From contig CM039122.1 of the NCBI GenBank assembly GCA_022036555.1, forward strand, positions 52,356,952-52,420,951: a stretch of 64,000 nt of DNA, given 5' to 3'. The translations under genes were made by a program, and so were the position numbers. The notes below the pieces were generated by a model, which had not been told where the DNA came from, searched no databases, and worked only from the letters and a program-made list of their open reading frames with translations. Source of the DNA: Microstegium vimineum. Lineage: Eukaryota > Streptophyta > Magnoliopsida > Poales > Poaceae. Shown here in pieces: positions 1 to 11,397 of the stretch. The stretch's first letter is position 1; every line of letters starts with the position of its first letter.

Positions 1-546
1 TCTGCAGAACGAGATGACATTTCTCCAGTCTTCAATTACAGATCATTTCCGTAAACTCGTCTCAAACTTCCGGAAGCAAGCTCAATTTTTTTAACGACTG
101 GGCAGGAAAAACGAAATGCTAGAGATGCTGCATCCAACGAGGATCAACAGAGCGTAGAGAGTATAATTTAGTTTGGTCACAACCACCAATCAACAACCAA
201 CCCGGACAGGAAATACTAGCTTCCAAGTGGCACGATTTGGACTGTTTCCTTCTGGATGACTTGAACATTCAGCAAAAAGATAAAATTCAGAAATGGCTGC
301 CCTCTTTTTAGGATGATGTTTTTTTAATAATATTCATTACAAAGCCAAATCCAGGATTGCCTGCCTGGTCAACGAACTCCAATCAACTCAGCCTGTTGCT
401 GAAAGATACATTTGGGTTTTCCCTAGACATGCAGCCGAGTCAGTAAGTACGACAACCTGGGAAATAAACAGGAGCTTCTTGTCAACAAGCGAGGCAAAAT
501 GCTTCAAAATTTGTAAAGGAAGCCTGGTAGGATATAGAATACCCAC
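1..546 (-). other. 3' end of makorin locus: intron or 3' UTR
   Basis: This stretch lies downstream of the last makorin exon I can place. The exon ends at a possible splice donor (GTGGGT, 546-541 on the minus strand). Plant makorins normally end with a short LSDFL-type tail after that point. I could not find it here, so the final coding exon may lie outside the window. Alternatively the protein reads through about 14 codons to a stop. No other gene is visible. Confidence 0.4.
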
Positions 547-3500
547 CTCATAAGTCTGGCAATCGCCTCACTTGCGTCGTCCGCATCATGATGATTCAAT
601 AAAGCGTCTTCCAAACGGCCATCATCGTAGGCATGCTGAAAACGATGCAATTACAGGTGTGAAATAACACCACAGGAAACTACAAGACGGGCTACTACAG
701 AAGGAAACACATATTACTCTATGATATGAAGTATATAATCGAGGACTTGGGGGCTCGTGGAGGAAAAGCCAGATGACCATCAAACGAGACACTCTAAATT
801 CTCTTATACAAGTTCTAAAGGGCCATGTCCTGTACTTGCATTTTCCTCAAAAAGGAAATCTTCAAATATCATAATTAACCGGCAGATGTTTTTGATAAAT
901 AAATTGATACTTGTATGCACTAAGAAATGGACAAATGGTAGCATTTTTTCACTGTGCAAATGGGGACGCGCTTTTGAAGGACCACAGTGCAGCTTAAACC
1001 TACTATTGAATTCGAGCAAAGACAGCAAGCAGCTTGAAATTGCAAGCTGCTATATAAAGGTTCCAGTTTCAAATTACAAAGATGTACTAGGAACAAAACT
1101 TGCATTGTTAGATTGAAAATATCTCCTATGATAAGCTAATTATGTTCCACTCAAGAGGCATGTAATCAAACAAAGAGGCATTTAAATGACCGAAAAAACT
1201 GTATTATGTACCTTGTAAAAACAGCTGCTTCCAAAGGGACAAGTGCCCTTTCCGAAGTCAAAGTGCTTACAGTCAATAGACCTGCATAACATATACAGTT
1301 AGTGAATTAAGTTCTGCTTTGGCAGAAAATACAACAGGAGTTGTATCTATGCATCACTAATAATAAGCAAATTTAATACTACAGATGAGTTGCTGTTATT
1401 AGTCTGAGCAGCTTGAAAATCACATAAACGATGTCCCTAATGATAAAACAAATTTTCAAATCAAGTATCTTACCTGAGCTTAGCCTTGTAACCTTCAACA
1501 ATTTCTTCCTTTTCTTCCTTTGAGGAGTACCACGTGATGCTAGGAACTACATAGTATGACAGTTTGCGGCATATTGGACAAGCCCTGAGTGTAGAGTTGA
1601 CATCCATGCCAGACGTAGGAGAGGTGCTACGCCAATTCCTAATGCATGAGATGCAGAAGGAATGGTCACAGTCAGATAGCAGCCCAAACCTCCTTTCTGC
1701 TGCCGTAGGTTTTGAAAGCACACGGTCCAAACACACACCACATTCTTTATCTTCACTTTTTCTCATGGACTCAAGAAGTTTGTTGTTTTTCTTGCATAGC
1801 TTGGCATGTACGCCCCCTTCATCAGGTTGATAAGGATTCAGGCACTGTCTTTCACAGAATGCACATAGATCTCCATGCATCTGAGAACAGTCTTTCCCAT
1901 AAGGACAAGTGCCAGCAGCAGCAGAAGAGAACTTTGACAGATGAGCAGGATGTTGTGAGGTTTGATTCAGCTCAGCTTGGTACGACGGCCAGCTTGTGGT
2001 GTCATCTCGAGTGTCATGGTCATGATAGTCAACTGCCCATGCAGGTTGATGTGCAGAAAGTGCTGCAGTTGACTTGCATATCTGCTGCGTTTGGTCACAC
2101 AAATCCGTTTGGCATTCGCTGCAATGAGGATCTCTGGAAGAAGCAACTAGCTGAGAAGAATTGGAGGATGCACGTGCTGCAGTGGTTGCTGGTTGGGGGC
2201 AGTTATGATGAACTTCAACATGTTCATTTCTGCAACAGCTACCAAAGGAGCACGCGCCTTTCTGGTAGAACGTGCAAACCTGTAGGTGACAGCATTACTG
2301 TAAGAAATACATGAATACTGTATCATGCAAATGTAAATTGGATAGTGCAAGGAAACTGGTCTGGAGTTAGAAGTACATAGGTTACATTATCTGGTTGATC
2401 ATTGCAGTCATGGGAGAATTCACAGTAATCTCCTTTGAAGCAAGCTCCATGCAAGAAGAATTTGCAAGGGACCCTGGTGAATAAAAGAAATATGCAATAT
2501 AAGAGAACACTTTAAATTGTTATAAGTTCTAAAAGGACACAACCATTAACATTTCATTTGATATGCCAACATATACAATCCTCAATAAGAGACAGCTAAA
2601 GTCAGTACAAACATACAAGGATCCCAGGATTAGTTACCCCCAGCTTTTGGGGGCTATAAATAAACATTCCATCACCAGCAGTGTGTTTCTGATGTGTCAC
2701 AGAACTGACAACATGACAAACATAGTTCCATTCTCTTCCTAGTACTTCATTTCACTTCAAAGTGTTCTACTCGCCATGCTACCTTGCACTTCCCTCCAGA
2801 GATTTCCTAATCGCCTGCCCAAAGAAAGCGTCTGCGAGCCTTGTCCAGATCATCTAATAGCTACTTGGGTGCTTTTAGCGATGTCAAGAGGTACATGGGG
2901 ATAGCAGTCATCACTGATCTTACTAATTCTCACCCTCCAGCTGGGTTCAAGAATTTTCCTTGCCAGCCCACCAACTTATTTCTTGTGCTGTCCAGGACCC
3001 CCTGGACGTGCACAACTTTCAGGCGCCCTAATGTTAGTGGTAGCCTAGGTTGGTGATTGGGAAGTTAACCTGCTGTCCTGTAAACCTGTCCAGTATTTGT
3101 GCCAAGTTGAGCTCCAAACATCTAATTGGTGCCACCGTGCACTTTTGCAAATTCGAGTTTCAGCCCCGTTGCAGCTCCAAAATTCTCAAGAATAGTGAAT
3201 ATAGTTCGGACCACACTTCAACCTACACTTTGGAATAAGCTTGGGGCCTTTCGGGTAAAAATAATGGACCAGTGTCCCCTCAGGCCTCACCCCACCCCCA
3301 CCCCCCACCCCAGAGGCCCACACACACAGAGGATATATTGCATCCAGCAATTGTCGAGGACACTTCTCCCACTAGCCCAGTGATTCACAATGTATCCAGA
3401 TGATTTGAATCTGTGATGTAGTTCATAATGACCTCGAACTGACCACCACACGTGATATATTTTTTGCACAAGGGCAACCAAACGAAGGTCAATTTAGTCG

Positions 3501-3830
3501 CCTCGATGGTTCCATACCAAACGTGATACGTCCTAAATCCGAAATTGCAGCCTTCCTAAAGCCAATGATATCTTATTTACCACAAAATATAAAATAGTAC
3601 CAAGCAGTATGTCGCCCAAATCTAGACCTCCGCACTAACACTCAGCTCCACTGCAGGATGACCGCACTGCGATGCTATACAGATGCTGAAATACAAGCTA
3701 AATCGAAACCAAAATTGTCGCACCAGCACGACCTCTAAGCTTAAAAGCACCTCATCCAGTTCAAAATCGCTAGAATTGCAGTTCAATCAAGCATTCTGAG
3801 GCAACCGAAGAATTATTACCTCCTCGACAT
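547..3830 (-). CDS. Makorin-type CCCH/RING E3 ubiquitin ligase (spliced, 3' end uncertain)
   Basis: Probable E3 ubiquitin ligase with RNA-binding-type zinc fingers. Five coding exons join with matching phases: 3830-3820, 2473-2386, 2279-1474, 1281-1212 and 635-547, all with GT-AG borders. In order there are two N-terminal CCCH fingers (exon 2, and the start of exon 3), a Ser/Thr/Gln-rich linker, and a makorin Cys/His segment (CPYGKDCSQMHGDLC). Next come a C3HC4 RING (CGVC ... CDHSFC ... CPIC) and a last CCCH finger spanning exons 4 and 5 (ending CFYKHAY), then an acidic tail (HHDADDASEAIARLM). The start ATG at 3830-3828 leaves only 11 coding bases before a 1.35 kb intron and gives MSRRVPCKFFLHGAC, the usual plant makorin start. 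The third CCCH finger has Phe where the first Cys is expected. The C-terminal exon is not certain. Confidence 0.88.
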
Positions 3831-4000
3831 GCTCGACGAGGCGGATCGAGCTGCACCGTCGACGACTTCGGGGACACCAAGGCGACGCGAGGCACCCGTC
3901 TTCGCCGCCGTGGTGACGCCCGCCGAACGCCTAGGGTTTGCTCGGCCGGTGCAGCGCGCAGCTTCGTCCGCGGTCCCTTTCGTCCTCCTCGCGCTTCCGC
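3831..4000 (-). promoter_or_regulatory. Makorin promoter/5' UTR with telo-box
   Basis: GC-rich sequence immediately upstream of the makorin ATG. On the minus strand it contains AAACCCTA (3939-3932), the telo-box found in many plant promoters and 5' UTRs of growth-associated genes. No convincing TATA box was seen. The transcription start is not determined. Confidence 0.4.
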
Positions 4001-4453
4001 AGGTCAGCTTTGTTTGTGGTGGGCACCGAAGCGGGGAATCGGTTTTCCTAAAAATGGGAGGGATGCGGAATGATTGTTCCGCGCCCCGCGACGTGGCGAA
4101 GCGAGCGAAGCGAATTGGCGCGGGGAAGGAGGGGGCCTGGAACTATGTTCCCGCCGAACTGTGTGGGCAACCGCCTTTGCTTGCGCCTGCCTTGCGGACG
4201 TAAATGGCGAACAACGGAACACGAGTTTGCTCAGAGCGCATGTGAACATAACATGGCTGTGATTCCTCACCAAACTTCGCCAGCAAACTTTCTTTGTACC
4301 CGTAATTCAAGTTGTTTTAACACCGATGGGGTTTCAAAACATAACTTTAACTTCTTCTTTGTTAGGGACTGGGCCGGATGGATGGGCTTTCAAGTCGGGC
4401 CATGGGATGGGCTTCTAAGTCATTGTCGTCGGGATAGGAGAAGTGAAATAAGG

Positions 4454-5080
4454 GGAAAAAGTCCAATTTTACCCCCTCAACTTTGGATCGCGTTCGTTTT
4501 TCCTCCCTGGACTATAAAACCAGAAATCTTCCCTCCTCCAACTTTGAAAGCCGTTCGTTTTACCTCCCTGAGCGGTTTTGATAGTGGTTTTATCTATTTT
4601 ATATTTATTATTTATTTTAGTTGTTTTTTGAAAAATCATAGTAAATCATAGAAAAAATACAAAATAGAAAATTCAATTTTGTTGGATGCCACATGAGTAG
4701 ATCTATACAGTGAATATATAATATGTTATATTTTAATATAAAGTTTTTGTTGTAACTTTAAATCTATACTTTTATGTAATTAATTGGAAAAAGTTGTACT
4801 AAAGTTTGCCATATTATATGTTCATCGTATAGATCTACTCATGTGGAGTTCAACAAAATTGGATTTTTTATTTTATAATTTTTCTATGATTTACTATGAT
4901 TTTTTAAAAATCCAGCCCAAATAGATAAAAAATATAAAAAGATAAAACCATTCTCAAAACCGCCCAGGGAGGTAAAATGAACGGTTTTCCAAGTTTGAAG
5001 AGCAAAGATTTCTGGTTTTATGGTTCAGGGAGGAAAAACGGACACGTCCAAAGTTGAGGGGGTAAAATTGGACTTTTTCC
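4454..5080. mobile_element. Nested Mutator-like foldback MITE, 627 bp
   Basis: The element begins GGAAAAAGTCCAATTTTA and ends with its reverse complement. It is flanked by a perfect 9-bp direct repeat GAAATAAGG (4445-4453 and 5081-5089), the target-duplication size of Mutator-like elements. The two halves are inverted copies of each other along almost the whole length (for example the segments around 4680-4720 and 4815-4860), so the element would fold into a roughly 300-bp-arm hairpin. It has no coding capacity. Confidence 0.85.
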
Positions 5081-5430
5081 GAAATAAGGACCCAAGCGAT
5101 ACCAAAAGGGACATCGAACAGAACCGGCTTGTGTTCCGCCTTCGTCTTGGCTCGACCTCGCTCGTGCTGTTCTTGCTTCCTACGTCGGATTCTTGCTTTT
5201 CCTATGTACATTCTCTCTAATTAATGTCAGGGACTGGGCCATGGGATGGGCTTCCAAGTCACCGTCGTCAGGATAGGAGCAAGTGAAATAAGGACCCAAG
5301 CGACACAAGAAGGGACATCAAACAAAACCAGCTTGTCTTCCACCATCGTCTCGGCTCAACCTCGCTCCTGCTGTTCTTGCTTCCTACCTCAGATTCTTGC
5401 TTTTCCTATGTAGATTCTCTATTTCTCCCA
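5081..5430. repeat. Tandem duplication inside the TIR element
   Basis: Copy A (4397-4453 continuing at 5081-5216) and copy B (about 5235-5430) share the run from the GGGCCATGGGATGGGCTT motif through the GACCCAAGCGA and TTCTTGCTTTTCCTATGTA motifs. Copy A was split by the Mutator-like insertion and copy B was not, so the duplication can serve as an unoccupied reference site. Confidence 0.75.
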
Positions 5431-5570
5431 AATTGTATCTCAAACTCTTGTAATTGCTAATTTGCTATTCACTGGTGGAGGATTGTGACAATTTGTATTC
5501 AGAGTCTTTTGATTTGGAAGCCCATCCCATGGCCAAACTTGGAAGCCCATCCATCCGGCCGGGGCCCTGA

Positions 5571-6339
5571 TATTTTTTTATATAAATATTTATTAGAAAA
5601 TGATAAGTATTTTTTAAAACAAATCTATTCATATGATTTTTATATTTTCAACTCAATAATATAAAAGTTATTCATGATTTATATTCTTAATATTTAATCT
5701 AAGTGTTATCTAAAACGACTTAAAATAGCACTGTAGAGGGAGTACATGAATGAAATTATGAAAAAAATATGTATGAGGTATTTTGATGTGTGTGTTTTGT
5801 ATATGCAGAATTTTTGTATGCACGTGCATAAATTTTGTTTGGTTAGTTACATAAATTTGGTACAGTATTCTCATCTTTGTTAGGGTCATATGCCCACCTT
5901 TAACTAGCTATTAAAGTTGATATTTTATGGAGGGTTTGCTTGTATTGTCTACGCATGCGTTGTATAAATTTTGTTTGGTTGGTTATATATTTCTTAGGGT
6001 CACTTTTAACGCACTAGTGCCCACCTATCACCCTATATGTTAACATTTCACAGAGCAGATAGCGTTCGCCATTGACCACTGTCTTGCCTCTCTTGCCTCT
6101 CCATCACCCAAGATGCATTGACCATGCCAATGTTGTCTCCCTCACACTCATTGTCCTCTATACTCTCCTCTTCTGGCCCCATGCTTGGGACCTAGACAAA
6201 TTCCACATGTGCCACCACCATTTGCAATCTTGCAAGAATACGTCCATGTGACTCAAGGAGGGGGCAGTTGTCGTTGTTGGCCACCTCCAATCGGTAGTAT
6301 CTTCTTCTCCCGCAAGATTCTACCCAGGTGCAGTATTAA
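5571..6339. other. AT-rich intergenic DNA with a partial direct repeat
   Basis: No gene is visible. A degenerate direct repeat of about 80 bp (around 5825-5910 and 5955-6030) shares the motifs ATAAATTTTGTTTGGTT, TTAGGGTCA and TGCCCACCT. The remainder is simple AT-rich sequence. Confidence 0.4.
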
Positions 6340-6461
6340 GGGGGTGTTTGGTTTATCCCCTAAAGTTTAGGGGATACTTTAGGGAGATGTTTGGTAGTTT
6401 ATGACATAAAATCACCTAAGTTTAGCTACTAAAATTTAGGGGGCTGTAATCAAACACCCCC
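6340..6461. mobile_element. Tourist-like MITE (PIF/Harbinger type), 122 bp
   Basis: The ends are inverted repeats, GGGGGTGTTTGGTTTA on the left and the matching CAAACACCCCC on the right. They are flanked by the 3-bp duplication TAA (6337-6339 and 6462-6464), typical of PIF/Harbinger-derived Tourist MITEs. Internal sequence is non-coding. Confidence 0.8.
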
Positions 6462-6631
6462 TAAGTACATTACCCATCTACAACAACAAACTCTCACAAA
6501 AGATTCCTTCGCAGTAGGAAGCGGAGGCATGGTCGCTTGAGGCTTTGGTGACATGTAGGAAGACGATGCACGTTGTAGAAGATGCTAAAAAGGGTTACAA
6601 CTAATTTACACGTCCTAGCTTATAGTCTAGG

Positions 6632-6826
6632 TTAGAGCATCACTAAGGGATTAGCTATTGTTAGAAAAACGTTCTCACCAGACTCTGTAAATGACTTTCC
6701 AAATTTAGTGATTTTTTTTTAAGTTTAAAGAGTCTCTTGAAGTACTATAATATTATCTATTTTAAAAAAATATAAAAACAATAAATCGAGCTAGTCTCTT
6801 AGGCTAACCTATTGAAGATGTTTTTA
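6632..6826. mobile_element. Possible decayed MITE
   Basis: The left motif TTAGAGCATCACTAAGGG and the right motif CCTATTGAAGATGTTTTTA resemble the imperfect ends of GAGCATCTCCAA-type grass MITEs. The inverted match is partial and no target duplication is clear, so this is tentative. Confidence 0.25.
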
Positions 6827-6931
6827 CACTAGCCCTATAAAAGGTTATAGGCATCCGTTCATAAAAAGTAAAAAACTACACATAAGCATTTGGTTATCTT
6901 ATCTTCCTTTAACCTTGCTTGACTATTTATA

Positions 6932-7163
6932 CTCCATCCGTTATAAATTATAGTTCGTTTGACTTTTTGAACCTTAAATTTAACTACTTGTCTTATTTAT
7001 TTTTCGTGTAAAAAATCTTTTTTTTGGTTGTGTTTTGCTTATTTAATAAATAGTTTATAAAAATGACTTAAATTTGATTATGTTTGTACAATTTTTTAAA
7101 TAAGACGAATGGTTAGATCGAGTTAAAAAGTCAACGAATTACAATTTAAAACAACAGATGAAG
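6932..7163. mobile_element. Stowaway-like MITE, 232 bp
   Basis: The ends CTCCATCCGTTATAAATTA and (reverse complement at the right) CTTCATCTGTTGTTTTAAA are imperfect inverted repeats of the Stowaway type (Tc1/Mariner). TA dinucleotides flank both ends (6930-6931 and 7164-7165). AT-rich, no coding sequence. Confidence 0.8.
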
Positions 7164-7534
7164 TATTTAGTATAAAGAGAATTGGCGTCATGTCAACATT
7201 ATTGTCACGATATGTGAGGCCCGCAACTCATTGTAGTACATTGCCTTCCCGTTGACCCCAAGAAATTGAAATTCATAGACCACTCCAATTCGATGTTTCC
7301 TGCTTCGCAGGCAGTCACTTTCATACTAGAAACTTTATGTGAGTGCATAAAAGAACCCTTTACCTCCCATCAGCTGCCCCTCCACAAATCAAAATCGTGC
7401 ATTTCTTCCACCCCAACCATCAGATTCGGAAGAAACTACAATTCGCGGTGCCCTTGCCCTTCGAGATCAGGAATGGACGGTCGAAAATCAAAAGAACACA
7501 GCAATAAACAACAGTATATAATTGAGCAAGATTA

Positions 7535-7921
7535 GAGCAACTCCAACAGTTTGATAATTTTGGTTTGACAAAACATGAAATTTGCCAACTCTAAAATAGA
7601 TATGTCAAAACAAAAATTATGCAATCTTTAACAGTTCCATATAATGACTTGACAAAAACAAAAATTATGGATCAGTAGACCGCTGCCTAATGTTCCGCCG
7701 TGAAAAAAAAGGAAGGAAAAAAAAGGCCGACGTCCACGGTTCTGAGAAGGAAAAAAATTGCCCCTCCTTTTCAAGGTCGCTAAATTACCAAGTGTGGACT
7801 CGTATTTACAACTTTGGTAATAATGTTAAATCCAAATGTCAAACTGTTGGTCATCAATTTTTTAGTTTTTTTAATAAAATTAAATATGTCAAGTTTAAAT
7901 GTGAAACTGTTAGAGTTGCTC
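7535..7921. mobile_element. Non-autonomous TIR element, about 390 bp
   Basis: The left end GAGCAACTCCAACAGTTTG and the right end, whose reverse complement reads GAGCAACTCTAACAGTTTC, are near-identical inverted repeats. Flanks TTA (left) and TTG (right) are a near match to a 3-bp target duplication, so a PIF/Harbinger-type MITE is the best guess. It sits just upstream of the ADP/ATP carrier promoter. Confidence 0.55.
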
Positions 7922-8063
7922 TTGGGATCCGGTCCCACGCAGAAGAGTCTCTCAAAAAATCAAAAGGAAAGAGGAGAAGTACTGGACAGCCTGGCAGCTC
8001 AGTGCTGACCATCCCATCCCATCCCAAAAGGCCGCAACCAACTTGCACGTTTCGCACACCCCC

Positions 8064-8519
8064 AGCCCATGTTCCGTGCTGGCCTTTCACACTCCGCCTT
8101 CCCCCGACCTTCTTCCGGGCCAGCGCTGGACCTGGAGACCTGATCTGACCAACCAACCCCACATGGCGGTGCACATCCACCGTCCGTTCCAGCCCAAACA
8201 AACCCTAACGCCGTGGATCCGCCGTGCCACACTCTGCACGCGCTCCCCCATTCCCCACCAACCACGTCCGCACCGCACCATCCTCCGCTAGCCGAACCCG
8301 CCGTTCGGTGGTCGACTCTTCGCACCGGATCCGCGTATCCGGCGCATCAAAATGCCCAGCATGGAACCACCCATGTGGCCCACCGCGCGGGGGAGACGCG
8401 GATCCACCGCTCCTGCCCGATCGGACGGCCAGCCCGCGCGCGAGGACCCACTAGGAGCGGGGGTACGCGAGGTGGCACGCGCGGTGGCGGCGCAGCGGAG
8501 ATAAAAAGGCATTCCCCAG
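8064..8519 (+). promoter_or_regulatory. Promoter of ADP/ATP carrier: telo-box, site II motifs, TATA
   Basis: A TATA-like box GATAAAAAGG lies at 8510-8519. Upstream are a telo-box AAACCCTAA (8200-8208) and site II-type motifs in reverse orientation: AGCCCA at about 8064-8069 and 8191-8196, GGCCCA at 8377-8382. Telo-box plus site II (TGGGCC/T) combinations are known from plant nuclear genes for mitochondrial respiration and translation, which fits the gene downstream. Confidence 0.55.
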
Positions 8520-8611
8520 GAAGGCATCGCCCCCTCTCTCACCTCGACGCGCCTCTGAAAGTTCGGAGCCGCCGCCCCGTCTGCCTCCCTCTCCACCTCC
8601 GGTGCCCAAGG

Positions 8612-9955
8612 GTGAGTCTCGCGTCCCACCAGGCTTCTCTCCCGTCCTCTGTTCCCGATTTAGCCTCGTGCTCTCGTTCCTATTTGTGGCGATCGGCCCG
8701 GCTAGCGTGCTGTTATATATAGATCTGCTCTGCCCGTCTGTGTCCGTCGCGTGTAGATCCATTATTTCCGGGTTTTAGGCTTGGAATTGTTCGTGTGGTG
8801 GCCTTGGCCTTTGGGGTTCGTTCAGATCGGTGCTTCCTGCGTCGGGTAAGGACTGTCGAGACTCTCCTAGTGGTCGATTTTTCTATACTTGAGATCTATT
8901 CCGTTTCTGCGTAGTTGTGTGTGCATCGCAGTGGACTTTCTGCTCCTTTTGGCTTGGAGCCTTGGAATCTTTAGATCTTTGTGGAGTCCTTTTAGATCAC
9001 GAGGTTATTGGTTGGTCAATCGGGTATGTGGGACAGGGGGAAGAAAAAATTGTCGTATTTTTGACCGCTGTTTCGTGATAGTGACGGTTCAGCGTTAGAT
9101 CTGTCTGTGTACTGAGCCATGGGTGGCGATCTGACGGCAGACGCCCGTCAGGTTGAAATGTTGAATTCTTTAAACTTTATACACATATTTATCATGTTAA
9201 GGAGTTTGATTAGCTTGATCCCTGCCCTAGATCTGCTTTCATTCATTCTGAACCACTTACAGGCTGTCGTAACCCATGGCCTTTTTGTGCACTGTTGAAA
9301 TTTGGCTAGGCTGTCACGATTTAATAGGTCTAAGTGGCAAAAATGAAGAATATTCTCTTGGTAACACATGTTAAAGATGGTCTCATCAGTATGAAACAAC
9401 CATAATTGTTTCAGGGTTTATTTTTTGGTTATTGAAAGTATGAATACTAAGTGTATTATACTTTGGCATGCTATGATGTTCTTCAATGGTTTAAGTGTAA
9501 TTGAATTTGGATACCATCGTAATCTTCGTTTGTTACACAACCTGTGAATGTTAAATTTCCTGAACTGTTTGAGCATGCTACAATGGGCTGTCTTAGTGTA
9601 AATTTTGTTGATTCATTTTTATGCATTTGTTCTATTCTGATGATTATTGTCAATACTTGAGTTATGGAACATGAAAAATGTAAATATTTGTCTGCATAAT
9701 TGCATTAATTGTTTATTTCTGTTTGATAGTTTTATCTGTTAATTATGTTTATACAGAGCCTCTCTACTTCAATTAACTGTGTCTAGCTTTGACTGCTTAC
9801 TCTATGTTAGAAAATAAAGTTTGTCTATTTCTGTAGCTTTATTACTATATAAATAATATAATATGCTTATCTTTTTTTCAACAGTTAGATGTGGAGATCT
9901 TATTCTGTTTCTCTTTATACACTGTCCTAAGTTGCATGTCAATATTATGTTGCAG
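8612..9955 (+). other. 5' UTR intron of ADP/ATP carrier
   Basis: The donor GTGAGT follows CCCAAGG at 8611. The acceptor is TTATGTTGCAG ending at 9955, 20 bases before the start codon. The 1344-bp intron is T-rich with no long sense ORF. A long leader intron of this kind often enhances expression in plants (inference). Confidence 0.7.
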
Positions 9956-9975
9956 CCAATAGTTTTGAGGTGGTA

Positions 9976-11397
9976 ATGGCGGACCAGGCTAACCAACCCA
10001 CCGTCCTTCAGAAGCTCGGTGGCCAGTTCCACCTGAGCTCCAGCTTCTCTGATGGTGTAAGGGGCCGTAACATCTGCCCTTCTGCCTCATCTTATGAAAG
10101 GAGATTTGCCACAACGAACTACATGACCCAGAGCCTTTTTAGCCCTTCAATGTCTGTCAGCGGTGGCATCAATGTCCCAGTGATGCCAACCCCGCTTTTT
10201 GCCAATGCTCCAGCTGAGAAAGGAGGCAAAAACTTCATGATTGATTTCATGATGGGTGGTGTTTCAGCTGCTGTTTCTAAGACTGCTGCTGCTCCCATTG
10301 AGCGTGTGAAGCTGCTTATTCAAAACCAGGATGAGATGATTAAGTCTGGTAGGCTGTCAGAGCCATACAAGGGTATTGGTGACTGCTTCAAGCGTACCAT
10401 CAATGAAGAGGGTTTCGGTTCCTTGTGGAGGGGTAACACTGCTAATGTTATTCGTTACTTCCCTACTCAGGTAGCCCACATCTTCTATTATATTTTTTAC
10501 TCAGTAACTATTGTAAAAAAATTTAAACTACATGATCTTTCATTTCCTAAATCATTGAATGCTTCAGATTGTTTTCCTGATGGCCTTGCTGTTTGTACAA
10601 GGTCCTGAGTTTATTTAACTTATTATTAATTCTGTTCGTATCTTTGTCCTAGGCTTTGAACTTTGCATTTAAGGACTACTTCAAGAGGTTGTTCAACTTC
10701 AAGAAGGACAGGGATGGTTACTGGAAGTGGTTTGGTGGCAATCTGGCCTCTGGTGGTGCTGCTGGTGCTTCCTCTTTGTTTTTTGTGTACTCCCTGGACT
10801 ATGCTAGGACAAGGTTGGCCAATGATGCCAAGGCTGCCAAGGGAGGAGGTGACAGGCAATTCAATGGTCTTGTGGATGTCTACCGCAAGACACTCAAATC
10901 TGATGGTATTGCTGGGCTTTACCGTGGATTTAACATCTCTTGTGTTGGAATTATTGTTTACCGTGGTCTGTACTTCGGGCTCTACGATTCTATCAAGCCA
11001 GTTGTCCTCACTGGCAACCTTCAGGTTTGTCTAATTTCTGTCTCTTCAATATAGCATGCTTTTGCTTGTGTGAGCTATAAGATGTGTTTCTCTTTTGCAG
11101 GACAATTTCTTAGCCAGTTTTGCTCTTGGTTGGGTGATCACCAATGGTGCTGGTCTTGCGTCTTACCCCATTGATACCGTTCGTAGAAGGATGATGATGA
11201 CTTCTGGTGAGGCTGTCAAGTACAAGAGCTCCTTCGATGCGTTCCAGCAGATCCTTAAGAAGGAAGGCCCCAAGTCCCTGTTCAAGGGTGCTGGTGCTAA
11301 CATTCTTCGTGCCATTGCTGGTGCTGGTGTGCTTTCTGGCTACGATCAGCTCCAGATCATCTTCTTCGGGAAGAAGTACGGCTCCGGCGGTGCTTAA
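9976..11397 (+). CDS. Mitochondrial ADP/ATP carrier (adenine nucleotide translocator)
   Basis: Inner-membrane antiporter that exchanges matrix ATP for cytosolic ADP. Coding exons 9976-10470, 10653-11024 and 11101-11397 join in phase 0 with GT-AG borders and give 387 aa, the usual length for grass ANT proteins. Residues 1 to about 80 form the N-terminal extension typical of plant ANTs (MADQANQPTVLQKLGGQFHL ...). Three mitochondrial-carrier repeats follow, with signatures PIERVK (107-112), SLDYARTR (repeat 2) and PIDTVRRR (312-319). The diagnostic RRRMMM motif of nucleotide translocators is at 317-322. The first ATG after the leader intron is used. The C-terminus GKKYGSGGA is complete and nothing looks damaged. 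It is a housekeeping gene, consistent with its promoter motifs. Confidence 0.97.

Larger units (their letters stand above)
4363..5570. mobile_element. TIR DNA element (hAT-like ends) with internal duplication
   Basis: The left end (4363 onward, TAGGGACTGGGCCGGATGG) and the right end (5515-5570, finishing CCGGGGCCCTGA) are imperfect inverted repeats of about 55 bp. CAGGG/CCCTG-type ends suggest hAT, but no clean 8-bp target duplication is visible, so the superfamily is uncertain. There is no transposase ORF; this is a non-autonomous element. It contains a duplicated segment and a nested Mutator-like element, listed separately. Confidence 0.6.

Noticed and set aside
1..540. Search for a final makorin exon encoding the usual LSDFL tail
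   Set aside because: No matching minus-strand segment was found, so no exon is claimed.
7690..8762. Several ORFs of 60-170 codons on both strands upstream of the ADP/ATP carrier
   Set aside because: GC-rich promoter and MITE sequence; no domain, no splice context, overlapping frames on both strands.
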